Shown in pieces: positions 17,626 through 25,142 of a stretch of DNA of 64,000 bases (within the stretch, counting starts at the first letter, position 1; the number at the start of each line of letters is the position of its first letter). Source of the DNA: Marinobacter salinexigens (GTDB lineage: Bacteria > Pseudomonadota > Gammaproteobacteria > Pseudomonadales > Oleiphilaceae); NCBI RefSeq assembly GCF_008370345.1, contig NZ_VTUU01000015.1, positions 1 to 64,000 on the forward strand, given 5' to 3'. The notes beneath the pieces are model-generated. The model worked only from the letters and a program-made list of their open reading frames with translations. It did no database searches and had not been told where the DNA came from. The translations under genes were made by a program, and so were the position numbers.

Positions 17626-18210
17626 TTACAGGGCCGAGGCGCGAGCCTCGGCCTGATCCGCCCCGGCAACATTACCCCGGGCTCTGCGAATATCCGCCAG
17701 CAACATCCAGCCAGCCCGCTGCAGCCGGGTATCGTTCCCCGCCACTGACAGCCCCTTCAGCGTAAACTGTTCTGCCGTACCTAACTGATCATTGGCCACA
17801 TAGGCTTCAGACAACTTGAAATAGACCTCCGCAGACCGCGGCGCTATGCGCTGGGCTCGTTCAAGCCGGGAGATGGCGGACGAGGTATCGCCACGCTGCA
17901 AATAACCTTCGGCCTCATTCACCAGACTCAGGGCCGCCGGAGACAGACTCTCGCCAGCGTCCCGGTAACTCGGGGTCGTCGTCTCCCTTGGTACCGGTGC
18001 AGGCGCGGACTCCTCCGGTAACTCACTCTTTCGCCAGACAGTAGTTTCGGACGAGGTCGCGGGCTCACTGGTGGTTTTTGGCGGCGGTGGAGCAGTGGCC
18101 TGATCACCACCGCCAATAGGTACATAAATCCCCCCGGGGCTGGAAGCACAACCGGCCAGAGTGAGCAACGCGGACACCGCGCCCGCTCTGAAAATAACGT
18201 TCTTCATCAT
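17626..18210 (-). CDS. TPR lipoprotein encoded with PBP1b
   Basis: Predicted periplasm-facing lipoprotein. The lipobox LAGC puts the lipidated cysteine at residue 21. A proline/threonine-rich linker runs to about residue 85, followed by tetratricopeptide-like helices (about 90-190, including AEVYFKLSEAYVANDQLGTAEQF). Its ATG overlaps the mrcB stop (ATGATGA), so translation is coupled. Pseudomonads carry a similar TPR gene at mrcB. A role as a PBP1b helper, analogous to LpoB, is inference. Confidence 0.75.
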   Translation of the reverse strand: MMKNVIFRAGAVSALLTLAGCASSPGGIYVPIGGGDQATAPPPPKTTSEPATSSETTVWRKSELPEESAPAPVPRETTTPSYRDAGESLSPAALSLVNEAEGYLQRGDTSSAISRLERAQRIAPRSAEVYFKLSEAYVANDQLGTAEQFTLKGLSVAGNDTRLQRAGWMLLADIRRARGNVAGADQAEARASAL

Positions 18211-20537
18211 CGGAACAATCCTTCAAACCAACCCTGGATTCGACGTTGCAGCGTTCCGGAACAGGACACCTCCTGCGTCGGTTCGCTACCAGAAATAAAG
18301 GGTACAAAACGGGCATTATCACAGTATTCATCGGTCAACGCCTGCCGTTCTGCATTCACCCAGTGATAGGCTACTCCGTCAGGTACTACCGGGGAAAAAC
18401 CATGCTGCGGAATCTGAGCCATAAACCTGGACCAAACCGGTAGCGCGCCGCTGGCACCTGTCAGCGACGTCGCCCCGTTATCATCGCGACCAACCCAGGC
18501 TACCGCCAGCAAATCACCGCTAAAACCTGCAAACCAGGAGTCCCTGCCATCATCCGTGGTACCGGTTTTACCGGCCAGAGCCAACTCATCCGGCACCGTG
18601 TAGTAGGCCGACTTCCCGGTTCCCTCACGCATGGTTTCCTGCATCGCATACTGCACCAGATGCACTGCTGCCGGATCCGCAACCTGATCCACTTCCAGGC
18701 TGTAACGGGACAGACGTTCACCACTGGCATCGGTCACTTCCCGAATCGTCCGAAGCGGCGTATTGAAGCCAGACGTAGCCAGGCCCTGATACATCTGAGC
18801 CACGGTAACCGGATTCATGGAAACTGCGCCCAGCAGCATCGAGGGATATTCGGATATTGTCGACGTAACCCCAAATGCCTGCAGCGTCTCTTTCACCACA
18901 TCAACGCCAATATCGAGCCCCACTCTCACCGTTGGCAGGTTGTAGGAATGCGACAGCGCGGTGTGCAACGGCACCTCACCACGCTCTTCACCGCTGTAAT
19001 TCTTCGGCTGCCAGCGCTGGCCGTTATCGAACTCCAGTACGAAGGATTTATCCAGAATCGGAGAAATCAATGTATACCGATCCGGCCGGGACAGGGCAGA
19101 AAGGTACACGAAGGGTTTGACCAGCGAGCCAATCGGCCGACTGGCATCCAATGCCCGGTTAAAACCGGCGAACTGCGGATCGCGGCCGCCGACTAGCGCC
19201 AGCACTTCGCCACTGTCCTTGGAGGTAACGACCAGCGCAGCTTCTAATGCTTTACGGGTTTCACCGCTCGCCAGCCTTGGCAGCGTGTCGGTCACTGCGT
19301 ACTCGGCGGCGTACTGGATTGCAGGATTCAGGGTGGTAAAAATCTTCAGCCCCTCGCTGCGCAGATCCTCCTCCCGATAATCCCGCGCCAGGTGGCGGCG
19401 AACCAGATCGATATAAGCCGGGTAGCGGTTCTCCGAATAGGACGGTCGTTCACTCACGCCCAGCGGCATCCCCCTGGCCTGAGCAGCTCGAACCGGCTCA
19501 ATCAACCCGGCCTCTTCCATTTCAGAGATCACCAGATTACGACGTTCAACCGCCCGTTCCGGATGCCGCCGAGGGTTGTAATAGCTTGGCCCTTTCACCA
19601 TTCCCACGAGCAACGCGATCTGGTGAACATCCAGATCCTTGACTGATTCTCCGAAATAGAACTGACTCGCCAGACCAAAGCCGTTAATACTGCGGTTGCC
19701 AGCCTGCCCCAGGTAAACCTCGTTGAGGTAGGTTTCCAGAATATCCCCTTTGTCGTAATGCAGCTCCAGCAGTATCGACATCAGTGCTTCATTACCCTTG
19801 CGCACCAGGGTTTGTTTCCGGGTCAGAAAGAAGTTTTTCACCAGTTGCTGGGTCAGTGTACTGCCGCCCTGAACCACCTCTCCCGCCCGGATATTGGCCA
19901 GCATGGCCCGGGCAATGGATAACGGAGCGATACCAAAGTGGTCGTAGAACTTCCGGTCTTCGACAGCCATCAGCGTTGCTGGCAACAAAGCTGGCACCTG
20001 ATCCAGCTGGATCAGAATCCGGTCTTCCTTGTGAGAGGGATAGATACCCCCAATCTGGGCCGGTTCCAAACGGACAATGGCGGCAGAATCACCACTTCGA
20101 ACGGAGAAATCCTGAACCCGGTCGCCATAGATATTCAGAGACAGGCGTCGCCTGGGCTCATTGCCATCGGGGAAACGGAACCCTCGGGTACTGATCAGGA
20201 AATGCCCACCGTTACGTCGATAGGTTCCGGCCTTGCTGCCATCGCCTGCACGGAAACCGGACAATTTCAGTTCTCTTTCGAGAGCTCCGGAGCTGATACC
20301 AGCACCGTTGTAGAGTTCCAGGGGCCGGGCATAGACCCGGGACGGGACCTCGAAACGTCGCCCTTCAAAGCGATCAGTAATCACAGCATCCAGGTACACC
20401 ATCCAGCCGGCGAGCAGAACCAGCCCAATGATCGCAAGTCGGAAAAACAGGCGCCAGAACCATGGACGGCGACCGTTCCTGGATGATTTTCGGGGAGATT
20501 TTCTTTTTGATCCGGAAGACGTTCTGTTCTTTTTCAT
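18207..20537 (-). CDS. mrcB: Penicillin-binding protein 1B (bifunctional murein synthase)
   Basis: Inner-membrane enzyme that polymerises and cross-links peptidoglycan. A basic N-terminal tail and one membrane helix (about residues 26-48) precede a UB2H-like region. The glycosyltransferase (GT51) domain has EDRKFYDHFG and GGSTLTQQLVKN, the latter near residue 235. The transpeptidase domain shows SLVK (SxxK), SYN and KTG motifs, all present. I start at ATG 20537 (776 residues); the open frame further upstream to 20627 is not family-like. There is no clear ribosome site, and a TATAAT lies 7 bases before the ATG. Confidence 0.95.
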   Translation of the reverse strand: MKKNRTSSGSKRKSPRKSSRNGRRPWFWRLFFRLAIIGLVLLAGWMVYLDAVITDRFEGRRFEVPSRVYARPLELYNGAGISSGALERELKLSGFRAGDGSKAGTYRRNGGHFLISTRGFRFPDGNEPRRRLSLNIYGDRVQDFSVRSGDSAAIVRLEPAQIGGIYPSHKEDRILIQLDQVPALLPATLMAVEDRKFYDHFGIAPLSIARAMLANIRAGEVVQGGSTLTQQLVKNFFLTRKQTLVRKGNEALMSILLELHYDKGDILETYLNEVYLGQAGNRSINGFGLASQFYFGESVKDLDVHQIALLVGMVKGPSYYNPRRHPERAVERRNLVISEMEEAGLIEPVRAAQARGMPLGVSERPSYSENRYPAYIDLVRRHLARDYREEDLRSEGLKIFTTLNPAIQYAAEYAVTDTLPRLASGETRKALEAALVVTSKDSGEVLALVGGRDPQFAGFNRALDASRPIGSLVKPFVYLSALSRPDRYTLISPILDKSFVLEFDNGQRWQPKNYSGEERGEVPLHTALSHSYNLPTVRVGLDIGVDVVKETLQAFGVTSTISEYPSMLLGAVSMNPVTVAQMYQGLATSGFNTPLRTIREVTDASGERLSRYSLEVDQVADPAAVHLVQYAMQETMREGTGKSAYYTVPDELALAGKTGTTDDGRDSWFAGFSGDLLAVAWVGRDDNGATSLTGASGALPVWSRFMAQIPQHGFSPVVPDGVAYHWVNAERQALTDEYCDNARFVPFISGSEPTQEVSCSGTLQRRIQGWFEGLFR

Positions 20538-20544
20538 GACAGGG

Positions 20545-20550
20545 ATTATA
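20545..20550 (-). promoter_or_regulatory. TATAAT box immediately before mrcB
   Basis: A consensus -10 lies on the minus strand with seven bases between it and the mrcB ATG. If used, RNA would begin at or next to the A of the start codon, giving a leaderless or nearly leaderless message. No good -35 is visible. Confidence 0.3.
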
Positions 20551-20659
20551 CCGAAGCCCACCGCCCGTAAGGCAGGGCATGTATGTGTTATTTCTGTAAT
20601 CTGCCCGTTATGATAGGGCCACACCAACGACTGGTTTCAGGGAACGCGAGGAGAATACT

Positions 20660-22237
20660 GTGAGTGAGGCAACACCGGGCACACTGATCAAGGCGCTGCA
20701 GAACCCCGATCTGTACGACCACCCCGTCCGTGACTTTCAGGTTATCGAGACTCACATCTCCCAGGTCATTCTCACTGGTGACTATGCATACAAGATCAAG
20801 AAAGCCGTTGATTTCGGCTTCCTGGACTTTTCGACCCTGGAGCGCCGCAAGCATTTCTGTGAAGAAGAGCTCCGTCTGAATCGTCGCCTGGCCGAAAAAC
20901 TGTACCTGGAGGTGCTACCTCTGACCGGGTCGCCGGAAAGCCCCTCCATCGGCGGTACAGGAGAAGCCTTTGAATACGTTATCAAGATGCGCCAGTTCGG
21001 ACAGGACCAACTGTTTGACCGACTTCAGGAAAGCGGTGATCTTGCACCCGGGTTGCTGACCAGCCTTGCCCGCCAAACGGCCGAGTTTCATGATCAACTG
21101 CCGCCCGTTGCAGAAGGCAGCGCTCTGGGCACCCCGGAATCCGTTTACGCGCCAATGCAGGAAAACTTCGACCAGATCAGGCCGCTGATTGACGATAAGA
21201 CTCTGCTTGCCCAGCTGGACAATCTTGAAGGCTGGACCCAGTCTACTTTCGAGCGCCACCGCGAGCTGATTGCCAGGCGACGTGCCGAGGGCAAGGTGCG
21301 GGAATGTCACGGCGATCTTCACTTGGCCAACATCACCAGCTACGACGGCGAAGTCACCGTCTTCGACTGCATCGAATTTAACGAGCCGTTCCGCTGGATC
21401 GACGTGATCAATGATCTGGCGTTCCTGCTTATGGATCTCGAATCCAGAAATGAAGGGCCGCTGGCCAATCTCGTACTCAATACCTACCTGGAATACCGGG
21501 ACGACTTCGAAGCTCTGCTTCTGCTGCCGCTGTATAAAACGTACCGCGCCCTCGTTCGCGCCAAAATTGCCCTGTTCACCATGGGTAACCCCGCACTGAC
21601 CGCGGAAGAAAAGAACGGGCTGATGCAAACCTACAGGGACTATGCTCAACTGGCCGAGGATTACACCGCCATACCGAACCATTACCTGCTCGCCACCACC
21701 GGCCTTTCTGCCAGCGGCAAAACCTGCGTCAGCGCCTCTCTCGCAGGTGAACTGGGGCTGATCCGGTTGCGCTCAGATGTGGAGCGCAAGCGACTGCACG
21801 GTTTGGCACCTCTGGACAGCAGTAAATCCGGTATCGGCACAGACCTTTACAGCCCGGAGGCCAACGAGCAGACCTATCAGCGACTGGCCGATCTCGCGGA
21901 CCAGCTGCTGGCCGGCGGGCTCTCGGTCATTGTGGATGCAGCCTGCCTGAAAGAGCACGAGCGCCACCTGTTCGACACCATCGCAGAAAACGAAGGGGTC
22001 CCCTTTGCGCTGATTCACTGCGAAGCGCCGGAAGAGCTGCGCAGGGAGTGGGTGCGCAAACGAAAAGGCGATGCGTCAGAAGCCACAGAGCAATTGCTGG
22101 ATGCTCAGCAGTCCTGGTTTGAACCTCTGACAGCCGATGAAAGCAACCACACGATTCACCTGCACACGGATGAAGAACACGTTGCCGAGGCCGTCGCAGA
22201 CAGGATCCGGCAGCACCTCGGTATGACAGGGCACTGA
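20660..22237 (+). CDS. APH-like kinase domain fused to AAA/P-loop ATPase
   Basis: Two-domain protein of unknown substrate. The N-terminal part (about 1-330) resembles aminoglycoside phosphotransferases, with the Brenner-type motif HGDLHLAN and a following FDCIEFN metal-binding block. The C-terminal part (about 340-520) is a P-loop kinase-like domain with Walker A GLSASGKT. The start is GTG 20660 with GAGGAG correctly spaced. The architecture is common beside mrcB in pseudomonads. The APH resemblance does not imply drug resistance. Confidence 0.82.
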   Translation: MSEATPGTLIKALQNPDLYDHPVRDFQVIETHISQVILTGDYAYKIKKAVDFGFLDFSTLERRKHFCEEELRLNRRLAEKLYLEVLPLTGSPESPSIGGTGEAFEYVIKMRQFGQDQLFDRLQESGDLAPGLLTSLARQTAEFHDQLPPVAEGSALGTPESVYAPMQENFDQIRPLIDDKTLLAQLDNLEGWTQSTFERHRELIARRRAEGKVRECHGDLHLANITSYDGEVTVFDCIEFNEPFRWIDVINDLAFLLMDLESRNEGPLANLVLNTYLEYRDDFEALLLLPLYKTYRALVRAKIALFTMGNPALTAEEKNGLMQTYRDYAQLAEDYTAIPNHYLLATTGLSASGKTCVSASLAGELGLIRLRSDVERKRLHGLAPLDSSKSGIGTDLYSPEANEQTYQRLADLADQLLAGGLSVIVDAACLKEHERHLFDTIAENEGVPFALIHCEAPEELRREWVRKRKGDASEATEQLLDAQQSWFEPLTADESNHTIHLHTDEEHVAEAVADRIRQHLGMTGH

Positions 22238-22248
22238 AGCGAGCCGCC

Positions 22249-22635
22249 ATGCCCGATTGCAACGTTGAGTGGATAAAGGCCTGCACCGAGTCAGACGTGG
22301 AGGAAGGTCGGTTCGCCGAGTTCCGACTACCCCGGGATACGTCAGTACCCGACGCCATCCCCCGGAGCGGCTTTGTATTCCTGGAAAACGGGACGCTCCG
22401 GGCTTACCTCAATCAATGCCCTCACCTGGGCATTGAGCTGAACTGGATGCCGGGGCGGTTTATGGACTCCGACAACCTGTTCATTCAGTGCTCCACTCAT
22501 GGCGCCCTGTTTAAACCAACAACCGGAGAATGCATTGCCGGCCCCTGCCAGGGCGATGCCCTGGTCGCGCTGGACCTGCGCTTGGACCACGGAGACGTAC
22601 TGATCAGAGTTCCGGCCTGGAAGGCTCCAGAATAA
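22249..22635 (+). CDS. Rieske [2Fe-2S] domain protein
   Basis: Small soluble ferredoxin-like protein of 128 residues. It has the two Rieske ligand boxes, CPHLG near residue 55 and CSTHG near 83, with a GxxxxTG-type turn before the second half. No membrane segment is visible. It starts 11 bases after the upstream ATPase stop. Its 3' end overlaps the convergent sfsA gene by 32 bases, so both C-termini are encoded by the same DNA. The electron partner is unknown. Confidence 0.87.
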   Translation: MPDCNVEWIKACTESDVEEGRFAEFRLPRDTSVPDAIPRSGFVFLENGTLRAYLNQCPHLGIELNWMPGRFMDSDNLFIQCSTHGALFKPTTGECIAGPCQGDALVALDLRLDHGDVLIRVPAWKAPE

Positions 22636-23350
22636 CCGGCACGGACTCCGTCAATGTGAGCGATCCGGAAGGCTGCCCACCTTGCCCGGCCAGTGCCGCC
22701 CGATAGGCCACCACTTCGACACCTGCAGAACAGGCTTCCCGAAGCAGTTCCCCGTAATCAGGGTCAATATGATCGGCAGGCCGAACAGTCTCAATACCCG
22801 TGTGGTTAACCAGGAAGAACAGTACTGCCCGTTCCCCCTTGGCCACCTGCGCCATCAGTTCACGCAAATGCTTCTGGCCGCGAGTGGTGACGGCGTCCGG
22901 AAAATAGCCCCGTCCCCCCTCAGCCAGAGTGACGTTTTTCACTTCGACCCAGGCATCTGGCTGACTATCGTGATCAGACAACAGCAGGTCAATCCGACTT
23001 TTTTCTTCTCCGTATCGAACCTCTGCCTTACATTGACGGTAGCCTGAAAGTTCCACCACCCGCCCCGACTCGATGGCTTCGCGGGCCTGATAATTAGGGC
23101 GTGCCGTGTTGATACAGGCAAACTCTCCGGGCGCGGTTTCCACCAGTTCCCAGGTATATCTGAGTTTACGTTTAGGGTTGTCGCTCTCACTCAGCCAAAC
23201 CCGCGCGTCATCGGGCTTGCAGCCAAGCATGGAACCGGTATTGGGGCAATGGGCCGTCACCTCGGTACCGTCCGGAAGTCGAACATCCGCGAGGAATCGC
23301 TTGTACCGGCGAATAAGGCGACCTTCAACCAGGGGTTCAGGAAACTTCAT
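22604..23350 (-). CDS. sfsA: Sugar fermentation stimulation protein homolog
   Basis: SfsA family, nuclease-like or nucleic-acid-binding protein of uncertain role, first linked to maltose metabolism in E. coli. Family blocks are visible: AHCPNTGSM near residue 38, INTARPNYQA near 85 and a PD-(D/E)xK-like RIDLLLSDH...WVEVKNVTL. ATG 23350 has CGGAGA upstream and gives 248 residues; the longer opening to 23365 is unlikely. It stands just upstream of dksA on the opposite strand. Confidence 0.93.
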   Translation of the reverse strand: MKFPEPLVEGRLIRRYKRFLADVRLPDGTEVTAHCPNTGSMLGCKPDDARVWLSESDNPKRKLRYTWELVETAPGEFACINTARPNYQAREAIESGRVVELSGYRQCKAEVRYGEEKSRIDLLLSDHDSQPDAWVEVKNVTLAEGGRGYFPDAVTTRGQKHLRELMAQVAKGERAVLFFLVNHTGIETVRPADHIDPDYGELLREACSAGVEVVAYRAALAGQGGQPSGSLTLTESVPVILEPSRPEL

Positions 23351-23528
23351 GTGATCTCCGTACAAAAGTCGATGTCACAAGGCTGGCACCCCCGTGACTA
23401 ATCTGCTATTTTCCGCAAATTCCCGTTTCAGGACGAATGCTGCATCCAGGGTTTGACCGCGCAACCATGGGGTTAACGCGGAGGGAAGCACAGCGTTCTT
23501 GTGAAGTACAGACTAGAGGCCGGGTTCA

Positions 23529-23969
23529 ATGGCAAATACTGCAGAACAATCACGCGAACGTTTTACCAACTTCACCCCCTATGAAATGAAGAAGGGTGAA
23601 GAGTATATGAGTGCTGAGATGCTACAGCACTTTAAGGACCTGCTCCTGAAATGGAAACAGGAGCTGATGGAAGAAGTTGACCGCACCATGCACCACATGC
23701 AGGAAGATGCGGCAAACTACGCGGATCCCAGCGATCGCGCAACCCAGGAAGAAGAGTTCAGCCTGGAACTGCGTACCCGTGATCGCGAGCGCAAGCTGAT
23801 CAAGAAGATCGACAAGACCATCGATCGCATTGACAAGGATGACTACGGTTTCTGCGATCAGTGCGGCGTCGAAATCGGTATCCGTCGCCTGGAAGCGCGC
23901 CCGACAGCGACGCTTTGCATCGACTGCAAAACTCTCGCCGAGATCCGCGAGCGTCAGACCGGCATCTGA
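23529..23969 (+). CDS. dksA: RNA polymerase-binding transcription factor DksA
   Basis: Binds the secondary channel of RNA polymerase and works with ppGpp in the stringent response, including at rRNA promoters such as the one at the left edge. Residues about 30-110 form the coiled coil with the acidic tip region (ADPSDRATQEEE). The four-cysteine zinc finger CDQCG...CIDC closes the protein, so it is the zinc-containing form. spoT is also in this window at 58.8 kb. gluQ follows, as in E. coli and Pseudomonas. Confidence 0.97.
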   Translation: MANTAEQSRERFTNFTPYEMKKGEEYMSAEMLQHFKDLLLKWKQELMEEVDRTMHHMQEDAANYADPSDRATQEEEFSLELRTRDRERKLIKKIDKTIDRIDKDDYGFCDQCGVEIGIRRLEARPTATLCIDCKTLAEIRERQTGI

Positions 23970-24028
23970 TCCGCTGCCGATACCTGTAGCCGGTGCAGCA
24001 ATTCCGGGCGCCGGCTGCCAGCCCACTT

Positions 24029-24898
24029 ATGTCTTATCCCTATTGCGGGCGCTTCGCCCCGTCGCCCACCGGCCCGTTACACTTTGGCTCGCTGGTAACT
24101 GCCGTCGCAAGCTATCTGGAAGCGCGCGCACACCATGGCAAATGGCTGATCCGCATTGAAGATCTGGACCCTCTGCGCGAGCCTCCCGAAGCCACAGGCC
24201 AAATCCTTCATAGCCTTGAGTGCCACGGACTGATAGCAGACGATGAAGTCCGTTTTCAGTCCCGTAGACACCAAGCGTATCAGTCCGCCATCGAACAATT
24301 GTTAGCTCGCGGCAAAGCTTACCGGTGCAGTTGCTCCCGAAAGCAGCTTCAGGCAAACGGCGGGCGACACCCAAACCATTGCCGCGATGGGAACCTGCGG
24401 GCCGATAGCAGCCCCTTCGCCATCCGTTTTGCCCTGGAGGACGAAAGCTGCCAATGGCAGGATCAACTGCTGGGCCCCCAGCACCAAGAGATTCATGGCG
24501 AACTGGATGATCCGGTGATTTTACGCAAGGAAGGATTTTACGCCTACCAACTTGCCGTCGTCGTAGACGACATTGATCAGGGCGTCACTGACGTTGTGCG
24601 AGGCTCGGATTTACTGGAAATGACCGCCCCGCAGCAGCAAATCTACCGCGCATTAGGCGCCACGGCTCCCGGCTGGCTGCACATCCCGGTGATTCTCAAC
24701 GATCAGGGCCAAAAGCTCAGCAAGCAAAACCATGCCCCGGCTCTGGACGACACCAAGGCCCCGGCAAACCTGTTCGAGGCCCTCGTGGCGCTTGGCCAGA
24801 AACCTCCCCCGGAACTCGCTCAACAATCCGCAAGCCAAATCCTGGAATGGGGGCAGGCAAACTGGCGGCGAGATGCCATTCACCTGACATCCCAATAA
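24029..24898 (+). CDS. gluQ: Glutamyl-Q tRNA(Asp) synthetase
   Basis: GluRS paralog that lacks the anticodon-binding domain and glutamylates the queuosine of tRNA-Asp. It has the HIGH-type motif as HFGS in GPLHFGSLVTA, the zinc-site CSCSRKQ near residue 100, and KLSKQ in place of KMSKS. ATG 24029 gives 289 residues with the N-terminus at CGRFAPSPTG; GTG 23993 would add 12 non-family residues. Neither start has a strong ribosome site. Its location after dksA is the standard one. Confidence 0.93.
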   Translation: MSYPYCGRFAPSPTGPLHFGSLVTAVASYLEARAHHGKWLIRIEDLDPLREPPEATGQILHSLECHGLIADDEVRFQSRRHQAYQSAIEQLLARGKAYRCSCSRKQLQANGGRHPNHCRDGNLRADSSPFAIRFALEDESCQWQDQLLGPQHQEIHGELDDPVILRKEGFYAYQLAVVVDDIDQGVTDVVRGSDLLEMTAPQQQIYRALGATAPGWLHIPVILNDQGQKLSKQNHAPALDDTKAPANLFEALVALGQKPPPELAQQSASQILEWGQANWRRDAIHLTSQ

Positions 24899-24965
24899 AG
24901 CTCATGGTATAAAGCCCCACTTATACTCCCATATTCGACACACCTCGGCGCGGAAACACTGCCTG

Positions 24966-25142
24966 ATGTATATCTACCGCCTGGTCTTCCTGCTGGTCCT
25001 GGCCATTTACATATTTTCCCCAAACATCCTCGACTGGTGGACCGCGCCGGGAAACGCCTGGTATAGCCCTTACCTGATCTGGGCCAGCATCATTGCCATA
25101 GGTTTCTGGCTTGAATGGCGACGGGACCCCAATGAGCTTTAG
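24966..25142 (+). CDS. cbrX: Small two-helix membrane protein upstream of CbrA (CbrX-like)
   Basis: A 58-residue open frame with two hydrophobic segments (about residues 4-22 and 35-50) joined by a tryptophan-rich loop (DWWTAPGNAW). Its last 11 bases overlap the cbrA ATG, so translation of the two is probably coupled. Pseudomonads have a small gene, cbrX, in this place between gluQ and cbrA, and I assign the name by position and size. It falls below common ORF length cut-offs. Its own ribosome site is weak. Confidence 0.75.
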   Translation: MYIYRLVFLLVLAIYIFSPNILDWWTAPGNAWYSPYLIWASIIAIGFWLEWRRDPNEL

